A DNA stretch of 10,887 nucleotides, from positions 1 to 10,887 of the forward strand of contig NHIV01000023.1 in assembly GCA_002170735.1 (NCBI GenBank), in the 5' to 3' direction. Origin of the DNA: a bacterium TMED198. Lineage in GTDB: Bacteria > Fidelibacterota > Marinisomatia > SCGC-AAA003-L08 > D37C17. Shown piece by piece: positions 1 through 6,896 of this stretch. The notes beneath the pieces were generated by a model, which was not told the DNA's origin, did no database searches, and saw only the letters and a list, made by a program, of their open reading frames with translations. Position 1 is the stretch's first letter. Every line of letters begins with the position of its first letter. Both the position numbers and the translations under genes were made by a program.

Positions 1-16
1 ATCTTATAGCCATAAT

Positions 17-45
17 TTGTTAAAATTTAAACTAGGCTATATATA
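17..45 (+). promoter_or_regulatory. Candidate promoter for the split transketolase genes
   Basis: A -35-like TTGTTA at 17-22 and a -10-like TATATA at 40-45 are separated by 17 bp. Transcription would start near position 52, leaving a leader of only about 9 nt before the TTG at 61. In such AT-rich DNA these boxes can arise by chance, and an upstream gene outside the window could also read in. The first 60 bases contain no coding sequence that I can recognise, and all forward frames are interrupted. Confidence 0.28.
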
Positions 46-60
46 AGCTTAATTTTTACG

Positions 61-876
61 TTGACTTATTCATCAAATAAATTTAATAAGGAAACTATTG
101 CTGAAAGGATTAATTATTTAAAATTAGTTGAAGACTCAAAGGAATGTTTAATACCTTCAGTTTTTTCTCTTTTGGATTTCTATATATATATAAGAGGAGT
201 GAATTTATTACTTTCAGGTAATGCTGGTTATAACAATAATGGTAATTTAATTATTTCTAAGGGTCATGCTGCATCCGTTTTCTATCTTGATATAGATAAA
301 AAAGATAAATTTTATTTGCAAAAATTTGGAGAAGATGGAAGTTCACTGGGGATTTATGCAAATTTGGAAATTTCAAACATTCTTCAGCCCTCAGGTTCAC
401 TGGGTCATGGTGTAGGGGTGGCATGTGGAATATTAATAGCAAATAAGAATGTAAATAAACCCTTATTTGTAATTTTAGGTGATGGAGAATGTTATGAAGG
501 AAGTGTTTGGGAAGCTATTACTTTTGCAGTAGCAAATAAACTAAATGATTTAGTAATAGTAGTTGATAATAATAAAAGATGCATTTTGGGAGATATTGAA
601 AAAATATTGCCTATTGGAAATTTAGAAGATAAATTTAATGGTTTTGGATGTGAAGTTTTAAAAATAGACGGGCATGATTTTAATGAACTTTGTTTGATTG
701 ATGATTTCATTGAAAAAAATAGAAGAAAACCTAAAGTTATAATTCTGGACACTATTAAAGGTAAAGGAATTAAGTTCATGGAAGATTCTCCTTTGTGGCA
801 TAATAAGCATCCCGGTAAAGAAAAAATATCGGAATTAATATCTCAGTTTTCAGGGAGTTTAGAAAGTGCTGAATAA
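61..876 (+). CDS. Transketolase, N-terminal (TPP-binding) subunit
   Basis: This is the N-terminal half of a split transketolase (271 aa), which binds the diphosphate end of thiamine diphosphate and Mg2+. With the next gene's product it would move a two-carbon ketol unit between sugar phosphates in the cytoplasm. Visible motifs are SKGHA (66-70), GSLGHG (112-117), the TPP signature GDGE (140-143) ending in NN (170-171), and IKGKG (232-236) followed by a His-containing WHNKHP segment. All expected diphosphate and metal-binding residues are present, so this half looks intact. The start is TTG at 61. There is an in-frame stop at 28-30, no ATG or GTG in between and no clear Shine-Dalgarno, so the TTG is the best but not a certain start. 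The 3' end overlaps the next gene by 11 bp, implying translational coupling. Split transketolases of this size often sit in polysaccharide or secondary-metabolite clusters in addition to a full-length housekeeping Tkt, so the acceptor sugar is unknown. Confidence 0.88.
   Translation: MTYSSNKFNKETIAERINYLKLVEDSKECLIPSVFSLLDFYIYIRGVNLLLSGNAGYNNNGNLIISKGHAASVFYLDIDKKDKFYLQKFGEDGSSLGIYANLEISNILQPSGSLGHGVGVACGILIANKNVNKPLFVILGDGECYEGSVWEAITFAVANKLNDLVIVVDNNKRCILGDIEKILPIGNLEDKFNGFGCEVLKIDGHDFNELCLIDDFIEKNRRKPKVIILDTIKGKGIKFMEDSPLWHNKHPGKEKISELISQFSGSLESAE
852..857 (+). promoter_or_regulatory. Shine-Dalgarno deciding the GTG start of the C-terminal transketolase subunit
   Basis: AGGGAG (core GGAG at 854-857) lies inside the end of the upstream gene, 8 nt before GTG at 866. 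That spacing is ideal for the GTG and too long (20 nt) for the ATG at 878. It supports the overlapping GTG start in a window where most genes have no recognisable ribosome binding site. Confidence 0.55.
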
Positions 877-1729
877 AATGTTACAAAGAGATTGTGTTAT
901 CGAACACATAACGGAGCATCTATTAAACAATAAAAAATTTAATTTTATTTCTGCAGACTTTGGGGCCAAAGCACTTGATAGATTACGAGAAGAATATCCT
1001 CAAAATTTCCATTTTGTTGGGATAGCTGAGCAATTTGCTATAGACTTTGCCTACGGCCTATCTTCTTCTTCCCTTAACCCAATAGTTTATGGGATGAGTC
1101 CTTTTATTACTCTAAGATGTATCGAACAAGTGAAAGTTTTATTTGGGCAATCCAAATTCCCTTTATTATTGATGTCAGTGGGAGGAGGCTTAGGTTATGA
1201 TCATTCCACACTTTCTCATTTTTCACTTGAGGATATATCTTTATTAGGTTCTATACCAGGTTTTAAAGTTTTAACACCAGCTGATTGTAAAAGGTCCGAA
1301 AATTTCGTTAAAAAATGGTTAAAATCTCCTAATCAGATCTACTTAAGGTTAGAAAGACAGTCTCTGCCATTTGATATTTCCGAAAGTTATGATACTCAAA
1401 ATGAATATTTGGTCCACAACATCAAGAATAGAGAAAAAATAGCAATATTTTCTTCTCCATATCTAGCATATGAATATGAAAAATTAAATCATGAAGATTC
1501 AATAATAATTATTGAATCAACTATGCCTCTCCCAAATAATATTCTTGAACTAATAACAAAAGCAAAAACAGTAAAATTATTTGAAGAAGCATATGAATTT
1601 ACAGGAATTTATCCTTGGATTACAAAAAATATAAGCTTTAAAAATTTAGAACATCACTTTATTGGAGAAGAAATTGCTGATGATAGATTAAAAAGAAAAT
1701 CAATATGGGAAAAGTATAATTTAATTTAG
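866..1729 (+). CDS. Transketolase, C-terminal (pyrimidine-binding) subunit
   Basis: This is the C-terminal half of the split transketolase (287 aa). It provides the pyrimidine-binding domain and the catalytic glutamate that activates TPP, and should form a heterotetramer with the preceding product. The segment GIAEQ with Glu55 corresponds to the transketolase/DXS catalytic Glu, preceded by a D-GAKALDRL region (31-40) typical of the split family. Residues about 5-165 form the pyrimidine domain. A shorter C-terminal domain of about 110 residues follows, with the usual valine/isoleucine-rich strand pattern. The GTG at 866 is chosen because a Shine-Dalgarno lies 8 nt upstream; the ATG at 878 would shorten the protein by only four residues. 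The gene overlaps its partner by 11 bp and ends convergently towards the aldolase gene. A 1-deoxyxylulose-5-phosphate synthase-like reaction cannot be excluded from sequence alone, but the paired small subunits favour transketolase. Confidence 0.86.
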   Translation: MLNKMLQRDCVIEHITEHLLNNKKFNFISADFGAKALDRLREEYPQNFHFVGIAEQFAIDFAYGLSSSSLNPIVYGMSPFITLRCIEQVKVLFGQSKFPLLLMSVGGGLGYDHSTLSHFSLEDISLLGSIPGFKVLTPADCKRSENFVKKWLKSPNQIYLRLERQSLPFDISESYDTQNEYLVHNIKNREKIAIFSSPYLAYEYEKLNHEDSIIIIESTMPLPNNILELITKAKTVKLFEEAYEFTGIYPWITKNISFKNLEHHFIGEEIADDRLKRKSIWEKYNLI

Positions 1730-2034
1730 TATTTTTTTAAACGAACTTAAAAATAAATCTCCTAAATTTGCTTAACAGTTTAAATAGAGTTATATCACCT
1801 ATTCGATAATTAAGTTTCATTAGGACACACCATATGAGTGCATTTCTTCCATTTTCAATTTCAAGGTTTAAATTTTGAAGACGAAAATTTTTTTGCCTAC
1901 AAACCTCTGTGTAAAATTTAAGCTAATTTTTTCTATTTTGCGTTTGTCTATTTTTGCATTTTTTTGAATTTGGAAAATTTATAAATAAAGTATTTAATCC
2001 CACAAGCATAAATAATTTAATCTTTTAGTTTAAA
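1730..2034. other. Intergenic region between convergent genes, 305 bp
   Basis: This very AT-rich gap separates the split transketolase (plus strand) from the aldolase/dehydrogenase (minus strand). Its left 190 bp contain an open minus-strand stretch that may be a gene remnant (separate entry). The right part, about 1923-2034, is rich in T-runs and has no open frame of interest. Two AT-only inverted repeats occur (1734-1740 with 1747-1753, and 2013-2019 with 2029-2035), but neither has a GC stem, so no convincing intrinsic terminator is present. I see no RNA gene, repeat array or integration site. Confidence 0.6.
1737..1922 (-). pseudogene. Possible 3' remnant of an unidentified gene (61 codons, no start)
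   Basis: On the minus strand a 61-codon open frame runs from just after a TAG at about 1923-1925 to a TAA at 1737-1739. It has no plausible start codon near its beginning; the first ATG is two thirds of the way in. The amino acid composition looks protein-like rather than random for such AT-rich DNA. It has a polar first half with EVCRQ and EIENGRN, then a hydrophobic and basic tail (LIWCVLMKLNYR, then KLLSKFRRFIFKF) like the C-termini of many glycosyltransferases. I cannot assign a family. If real, it is the tail of a gene whose 5' part was lost at an island edge. A chance open frame remains quite possible. Confidence 0.25.
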
Positions 2035-4164
2035 TTACCTTACCATCGCAGCTACATTACCTCCATCAACACTTAAAAGGGCACCCGTGGTTTTCTCCAT
2101 AAAGGCGAGGGATAAAAAAGCTTTAGAAACATCTTCAGCATATACTTCAGATTCAAGTAAATTTCCTGACATATATTTTTTTTCAGAAATCCCTCTTGCT
2201 AGAGATCGATTTTTAATCATTTCAGAATTTAAAAGGCCTGATTTTATTCTGTCAGCATTAACTCCGTTAGACCTAATTCTGTTTTTACCCTCCTCCAAAG
2301 ATATTTGCCTCATTAGAGATGTTAAAGCAGATTTAGTGATTCCATAAGAGCCAAAATTTGGACCTGGGTTAATGGCTTGCTTACTAATATTAAATAATAT
2401 TTGCCCCCCTACAAGATTAGAAGAAGCTGATTCTTCAAAATCTTGTGAATGAAATATAGAAAGACTTCGTTGACAAGAATTTAGGTGGGCATAAAAATTT
2501 AGTTCCATGCTCTTTCTAAAAGTTGCTTCCTCAATATCAGAAATACTGCCTTCCCAAGCAGCTCCAGCGTTGCATATTAGTATATCTAACCCACCATAGT
2601 TATATATAATTTCATCAAAACATTTATCGAGCTGGTCTTTGTTTGTAATATCGCATCCAATATGGCAAGCACTAGGGCCACAATTAGAGGCAGTTAATTT
2701 GGCCGCTTTCTCATCAAGATCAATTGCAATAATTTCAGCTCCTTCATTACTGAAATCCTTAGCAATTTGCGAGCCAATGACTCCTCCAGCACCAGTTATA
2801 GCAACGATATATCCACCTAGTTTAGGTTTTTTAGATTTGCCAAGTTTTGCTTGCTCTAGACTCCAATACTCTAATTCAAAAGTTTGTTTTTCATTTACGG
2901 GTTTATAAGTCCCGATAGATTCAGCTGATAGTAAAGTTTCAACCCAAGCTTGACCGATATCTGCTGCAATTGAAGATGATTTTTTACTATTCCCAATACC
3001 TATTAAGCCTATTTTGGGTAAAAGAATAAATCTTGGCAAAGGATCAAGTTGTTTTTTAGGTTTATTTGCAATCAGGTTATTTTTTTTAAAATAATTTGCA
3101 TAATTATCAATGAATTTATTAATTTCTTTTTCAATATACTCCATCCATTTTTTTAATTCTAATTTACTAATCTCTTCGTAATCCTGTTCTGGTAAATGTA
3201 ACAAAAGTGGTTGTGATTTAGTTCTGATCACATGATCAGGAGTTGCGACCCCAAGCTTGATTAATTCATTTAGATTATTTTTTGAAAACAATTCTTCTAT
3301 GGCTTTATTATTTCTTAAATCAAAAATCCACTTATTATTGAAGGAGTATCTTTTGGAAATTCGCTCTAAAATACCTCTTAAATATGGAAGAAACTTGGAT
3401 GAAGTATTTAAGTTTTTATTTTCATTTAAAAAACTTAGGTTTATTTTTCTGGATAAAAATTGATCTGCTTCTTGGACAATACTTATCATCCTTTCATAGC
3501 TGATTTTCGCCGTTTCTCCAAATGTAAAAAGCCCATGATTTATAAGGAGCATTCCTTCAAGTTTTTGATTTGTATTTTTGGCTAATTGTTTTGCTTCTTC
3601 ATAAGCTTTTGAAGCCGCTATTGAAAGGTCAAAACCAGGCATAACATAAGGTACTATTGCTAGTCTATTTTTAAAAACCTTTTTACAGATTTCTGCTGCA
3701 TTTGGTTGGTTTGCTAAAGCTAAGATGGCTAAAGAGTGTGTGTGGTCTATAAATTTTTCTGGGATAAACGCATGAAGAAGTGTCTCTACTGAGGGGTTAG
3801 GAGCATTTGGATTAAGAAGATTTCTTCTTTGAAATGAGACCATATCCTCATCTGAAAGTGATTTTAAATTTTTTAGTTTTAATAAAGGATTTAGTCGCAC
3901 AGCTGGATGACCAGGTGGCTCTATAGTTGCCAAATCCCATCCAGAACCTTTCACACAAAGTACATCAACGTACTCTCCTGATATGTCCTTAAATTTACTT
4001 TTTACTGAAGTATTCCCCCCTCCATGTAAAACTAATTCGGGATCGGAACCCAATAATCTAGCAGTATATGTTCTTAAAGCTAAATCTTCAGAAATGTTAT
4101 CGGTCTCTAGTTTCTTTATTATTTGTGTGGCTTCTGAATCAGACCATTTATTAATGCTTGTCAT
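2035..4164 (-). CDS. Bifunctional class II aldolase / short-chain dehydrogenase (RhaEW-like fusion)
   Basis: This is a 709-aa fusion. Residues about 25-240 are a zinc-dependent class II aldolase: HGGGNTS (47-53) and KGSGWD (72-77) for phosphate binding, catalytic-type Glu127 in PSVETLLHA, and Zn ligands His141/His143 (HTH) and His210 (INHG). A linker region (about 250-440) is typical of rhamnulose-1-phosphate aldolase/lactaldehyde dehydrogenase fusions of about 690-700 aa. Residues about 450-709 are a classical SDR: TGAGGVIG (457-464), CNAG (531-534), Ser594, and Tyr607-x3-Lys611. All catalytic residues are intact. The RhaEW family cleaves L-rhamnulose-1-phosphate to DHAP and lactaldehyde and oxidises the latter. 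No rhamnose isomerase or kinase is nearby. Instead the gene follows mtnA and apt on the same strand and sits by mtnP. The inferred substrate is therefore 5-methylthioribulose-1-phosphate or 5-deoxyribulose-1-phosphate, giving DHAP plus (methylthio)acetaldehyde or acetaldehyde. The gap to mtnA is 80 bp, so a separate promoter is possible. The ATG at 4164 has no clear Shine-Dalgarno. Confidence 0.87.
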   Translation of the reverse strand: MTSINKWSDSEATQIIKKLETDNISEDLALRTYTARLLGSDPELVLHGGGNTSVKSKFKDISGEYVDVLCVKGSGWDLATIEPPGHPAVRLNPLLKLKNLKSLSDEDMVSFQRRNLLNPNAPNPSVETLLHAFIPEKFIDHTHSLAILALANQPNAAEICKKVFKNRLAIVPYVMPGFDLSIAASKAYEEAKQLAKNTNQKLEGMLLINHGLFTFGETAKISYERMISIVQEADQFLSRKINLSFLNENKNLNTSSKFLPYLRGILERISKRYSFNNKWIFDLRNNKAIEELFSKNNLNELIKLGVATPDHVIRTKSQPLLLHLPEQDYEEISKLELKKWMEYIEKEINKFIDNYANYFKKNNLIANKPKKQLDPLPRFILLPKIGLIGIGNSKKSSSIAADIGQAWVETLLSAESIGTYKPVNEKQTFELEYWSLEQAKLGKSKKPKLGGYIVAITGAGGVIGSQIAKDFSNEGAEIIAIDLDEKAAKLTASNCGPSACHIGCDITNKDQLDKCFDEIIYNYGGLDILICNAGAAWEGSISDIEEATFRKSMELNFYAHLNSCQRSLSIFHSQDFEESASSNLVGGQILFNISKQAINPGPNFGSYGITKSALTSLMRQISLEEGKNRIRSNGVNADRIKSGLLNSEMIKNRSLARGISEKKYMSGNLLESEVYAEDVSKAFLSLAFMEKTTGALLSVDGGNVAAMVR

Positions 4165-4244
4165 TATTTTTATTAAAACTATAAAAAATTATCTAATAAA
4201 ACGTTGTTTGTTGCGAATAATGAAGTAAAAAATAACAAAAATTC

Positions 4245-5342
4245 TTATAGATTACAATTTTTTTCATACAAATTTCTTATAGAATTTTCATCTGCCTCGC
4301 AGATTCCTTGCTCGGTAATTAAACCAGTTACTAGTTCATTTGGAGTTACGTCGAACCCGGGATTAAAGGCTTTGCAATCTTTATGCACTAGCCTTATCTT
4401 TTCAATTACTCCTTGAGAAGTTAAACCAGAAATATGAGTAACTTCATCTTCAGATCTTGATTCTATTGGAATATTTTTAACTCCATCATGAATGCTCCAA
4501 TCTAACGTGGAAATTGGTAAAGCAGCATAAAAAGGTATATTATTCGCATTTGCTGCAAGCGCCTTAAGGTAGGTTCCAATTTTATTACAAACATCCCCAT
4601 TAATTGTTGTTCTATCACTTCCAACTATCACTAAATCAACCTGTTTATGCTGCATTAAATGCCCGCCAGCGTTATCTACTATTACTGTATGCGGTATATT
4701 TTCATGTTTTAGTTCAAACGCAGTTAAACTTGCCCCTTGATTTCTTGGTCTTGTCTCATCAACCCAAACATGGACTTTAATGCCACTTCTATGAGCTTTG
4801 TAAATAGGCGCTAAAGCTGTACCCCAATTTACAGTTGCGAGCCAACCTGCATTGCAATGTGTAAGAATATTAATTACATTTTTATCTTTTCTTAAAGCAA
4901 TTTGTCGTATTATTTTTAAACCATTTAAGCCGATATTTTCGCACATTGAAATATCTTCTTGTTCTATAAGTTTAGCTTCTTCTTGAGCTGTCTTAGATCT
5001 TTTACTTACGTCACACCCTTTAACTTTGTCATATACCCTTTTTAGGGCCCAATTTAAATTTATAGCAGTAGGCCTTGTTGATTTTAACTTTTTGAATGTT
5101 CTATCTAAATTTGCATCAGAGGGATCTTCCATCAAACCAAGCATCAATCCATATGCACCCATTACTCCTATCAAAGGTGCTCCTCTTATAATCATATCTT
5201 TTATTGCAATTGCTGCATCATCTGAAGATCTGACTTCTTTTGTGACAATTTCGTGAGGTAATTTTGTTTGGTCAATTACGACAACAAATTCATTTGACTC
5301 ATGGAGCCAAATTGTTTGCCACTCTTTACCGTTTATAAGCAT
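4245..5342 (-). CDS. mtnA: S-methyl-5-thioribose-1-phosphate isomerase (MtnA)
   Basis: This cytoplasmic aldose-ketose isomerase (365 aa, normal family length about 340-370) converts 5-methylthioribose-1-phosphate to 5-methylthioribulose-1-phosphate. Visible features are RGAP (53-56), the catalytic Cys163 in LTHCNAG, the catalytic Asp243 in VGSDR, NGDV (248-251) with NKIGTY (253-258), and the C-terminal NPGFDVTP (327-334) and ITEQGI (342-347) segments. Both catalytic residues are conserved, separating it from the homologous but non-catalytic eIF2B alpha/beta/delta proteins under which such genes were often annotated. It lies 26 bp downstream of apt and 80 bp upstream of the aldolase fusion, all on the minus strand. 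The classic methionine salvage genes (mtnB, mtnC, mtnD) are not next to it, which points to an aldolase branch. Some MtnA enzymes also accept 5-deoxyribose-1-phosphate; this cannot be decided from sequence. The ATG start at 5342 fits the usual N-terminus. Confidence 0.93.
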   Translation of the reverse strand: MLINGKEWQTIWLHESNEFVVVIDQTKLPHEIVTKEVRSSDDAAIAIKDMIIRGAPLIGVMGAYGLMLGLMEDPSDANLDRTFKKLKSTRPTAINLNWALKRVYDKVKGCDVSKRSKTAQEEAKLIEQEDISMCENIGLNGLKIIRQIALRKDKNVINILTHCNAGWLATVNWGTALAPIYKAHRSGIKVHVWVDETRPRNQGASLTAFELKHENIPHTVIVDNAGGHLMQHKQVDLVIVGSDRTTINGDVCNKIGTYLKALAANANNIPFYAALPISTLDWSIHDGVKNIPIESRSEDEVTHISGLTSQGVIEKIRLVHKDCKAFNPGFDVTPNELVTGLITEQGICEADENSIRNLYEKNCNL

Positions 5343-5368
5343 GAGATTAAAAATTTGTAAAATTAACT

Positions 5369-5896
5369 TTAATCAAGTTTAACTACACTATTAACCTCAC
5401 AATCTAAGCTTTTTCTTCCATTCAAGAAAGGTAACTCTACAACTACTGATAAACTTTTTACTTTCTTATTAGAACTAAATAACATTTTTTCTACACATGC
5501 TGCAGTACCTCCTGTAGCTAATAAATCGTCAATAATTGAAAAGCTTTCGAAAGGATCAATTGAGCTTTTTTGTATACAAAGTGTGTTTTTGCCATATTCC
5601 AAATCATATGACGCTTCTATGGTTTCTCCTGGTAATTTTCCAGGTTTTCTTGCCAATACAAGAGGTTTTTTGGTTAATTGTGCAAGCGCAGTTCCAAAAA
5701 TAAATCCTCGAGCATCAATTGCTAATAGAGCTTCAGATTCTTGAACAGATTTTGAACTAGACATCTTCTGAATAAGTTCATGAAATAGCTCTGGTTTTCT
5801 CAAAATAGGTAGTATATCGCAAAAAACAATTCCTGGTTTAGGAAAATCTTTGTAACTGCCAAAGTTATCGATTAAGTTTTGTTCTAAGTTTGACAT
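5369..5896 (-). CDS. apt: Adenine phosphoribosyltransferase
   Basis: This enzyme converts adenine and phosphoribosyl pyrophosphate (PRPP) to AMP and pyrophosphate, salvaging the adenine released by MtnP. The protein is 175 aa from the ATG at 5896, matching the 170-185 aa of the family. Visible motifs are DFPKPGI (17-23) near the N-terminus, ARGF (62-65), RKPGKLPGE (83-91; adenine-specific flexible loop) and the PRPP-binding signature IIDDLLATGGTA (121-132). The frame stays open upstream to a TTG at 5956, but that would add 20 residues unlike other Apt N-termini and would overlap the divergent mtnP gene, so the ATG is preferred. It is the first gene of an apt-mtnA-aldolase run and faces mtnP across 54 bp. 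The pairing of adenine release and adenine recycling explains the arrangement. Confidence 0.92.
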   Translation of the reverse strand: MSNLEQNLIDNFGSYKDFPKPGIVFCDILPILRKPELFHELIQKMSSSKSVQESEALLAIDARGFIFGTALAQLTKKPLVLARKPGKLPGETIEASYDLEYGKNTLCIQKSSIDPFESFSIIDDLLATGGTAACVEKMLFSSNKKVKSLSVVVELPFLNGRKSLDCEVNSVVKLD

Positions 5897-5950
5897 AAAA
5901 GTAATATTAATTGAATTATTATAATATCTAATGAACTTTAAATTAAAAAC
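5897..5950. promoter_or_regulatory. Divergent apt / mtnP promoter with overlapping -10 boxes
   Basis: This 54-bp spacer must drive both apt (leftwards) and mtnP (rightwards). A perfect TATAAT occurs on the plus strand at 5920-5925, and on the minus strand another perfect TATAAT at 5918-5923, because the sequence ATTATAAT is palindromic. Each sits about 21-25 nt from its start codon, implying short leaders of roughly 15-18 nt. No good -35 box is visible on either side, as is common in AT-rich genomes. The shared -10 would make the two directions compete. Confidence 0.45.
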
Positions 5951-6841
5951 GTGCAAGAAGACTTTTCATCAAACCCAAAAATAGGAGTATTTGGGGGAAG
6001 CGGCTTTTACAATATTGATGAATTAAAAGAAGTTGAAGAACTTAAAATTGATACACCTTTTGGTGATACATCAGACCTTTTAAGATTAGGTAAAATTAAC
6101 GGTAACGAGGTTGTTTTCCTAGCAAGGCATGGAAGAAAGCATTCATTTACCCCAAGCGAAGTACCTTATAAAGCTAATGTTTGGGCAATGAAGTCTTTAG
6201 GCGTTAAATGGATTATTTCAGCCTCAGCTGTAGGATCTCTAAAATCAGAAATAAGACCTTTGGATATGGTCCTGCCGGATCAATTTATTGATAGGACTCA
6301 AAATCGACCAACAACTTTTTTTGGTAATGGAGTAGTAGCTCACGTATCAATGGCTCAACCATTTTGCAAAAACTTAACAGAAATTATAGCCAAAGCCGCA
6401 GGGCCACTTATGTTTGATGGAAGAAAGCTACATGTTGGGGGAACATACTTATGTATGGAAGGTCCTGCTTTTTCAACAAAAGCGGAATCAAATTTCTATA
6501 GAAGTCTAGATTGCTCAGTTATTGGCATGACTAATCATACGGAGGCACGTTTGTGTATGGAAGCTGAAATTGCTTACGCAAGTTTATCTATGTCTACAGA
6601 TTACGATTGTTGGTATGAGGGGCATGATGATGTAACAGTAGAAATGATAGTAAAAAATTTACAATCTAATGCTGAATTAGCCAAGAAAATTGTTACTGAA
6701 GCTGTGCAAACAATTGGAAAAGATAGGCCTATTAGTAAATCCCATAGTGCGTTAAAAGATGCACTACTTACACATAAGGAGGATGTTTCATTAGATACAC
6801 TTAGTAAGATTAAATTATTAACTGATAAATATTGGTCCTAA
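5951..6841 (+). CDS. mtnP: S-methyl-5'-thioadenosine phosphorylase
   Basis: This enzyme phosphorolyses 5'-methylthioadenosine to adenine and 5-methylthioribose-1-phosphate; many also accept 5'-deoxyadenosine. It is a 296-aa member of the PNP/MTAP class (nucleoside phosphorylase family 2), close to the human-type MTAP. Visible features are GGSGFY (15-20), DTPFG (34-38), ARHGRKH (58-64; phosphate contact), SAVGSL (92-97), CMEGPAFSTKAES (168-180), GMTN (192-195) and TDYDCW (216-221). The aspartates of this last motif give the adenine preference of MTAP, in place of the Asn of guanine/hypoxanthine phosphorylases. The usual Pro of the MTxxPE signature is Thr197 here, a conservative oddity. The GTG at 5951 is the only start between an in-frame stop at 5939-5941 and the conserved N-terminus; no Shine-Dalgarno is seen. 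It is divergent from apt and ends convergently 55 bp from the epimerase gene. Confidence 0.93.
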   Translation: MQEDFSSNPKIGVFGGSGFYNIDELKEVEELKIDTPFGDTSDLLRLGKINGNEVVFLARHGRKHSFTPSEVPYKANVWAMKSLGVKWIISASAVGSLKSEIRPLDMVLPDQFIDRTQNRPTTFFGNGVVAHVSMAQPFCKNLTEIIAKAAGPLMFDGRKLHVGGTYLCMEGPAFSTKAESNFYRSLDCSVIGMTNHTEARLCMEAEIAYASLSMSTDYDCWYEGHDDVTVEMIVKNLQSNAELAKKIVTEAVQTIGKDRPISKSHSALKDALLTHKEDVSLDTLSKIKLLTDKYWS

Positions 6842-6896
6842 ATTATTTGATCTCTAAATAGACCAAAAATGTAAATAAGGTATTTTTTAAAGAGCG
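6842..6896. other. Convergent junction between salvage module and sugar operon
   Basis: These 55 AT-rich bases separate the ends of mtnP and the epimerase gene. There is no GC-stem hairpin with a T-tract on either strand, so transcription termination here is not evident from the sequence. It is a natural boundary between the housekeeping-like nucleoside salvage genes on the left and accessory surface-sugar genes on the right. No repeat or tRNA marks it as an integration site. Confidence 0.45.

Noticed and set aside
492..779. Minus-strand open frame of 95 codons
   Set aside because: It lies antisense within the N-terminal transketolase gene, has no motif, and is a shadow of the real frame.
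1734..1753. Inverted repeat after the split transketolase as an intrinsic terminator
   Set aside because: The 7-bp stem is AT-only with a 6-base loop and no GC pairs. Such hairpins are expected by chance in this DNA.
2013..2035. AT-only inverted repeat after the aldolase gene as a terminator
   Set aside because: The stem has no GC pairs and no T-tract follows in the transcribed direction.
2035..4164. L-rhamnose catabolic enzyme RhaEW as the functional call
   Set aside because: The architecture matches, but no rhamnose isomerase, kinase, mutarotase or transporter is nearby and the neighbours are MTA salvage genes. The family label is kept as 'like' only.
4204..4416. Plus-strand open frame of 70 codons overlapping the mtnA 3' end
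   Set aside because: Mostly antisense to well-conserved mtnA sequence, with no recognisable domain.
4245..5342. Translation initiation factor eIF-2B subunit
   Set aside because: The catalytic Cys163 and Asp243 and the NKIGTY block identify MtnA; bacteria do not use eIF2B.
5897..5956. Longer apt starting at TTG 5956
   Set aside because: It adds 20 residues unlike Apt N-termini, overlaps mtnP's start, and the internal ATG at 5896 gives the normal family length.
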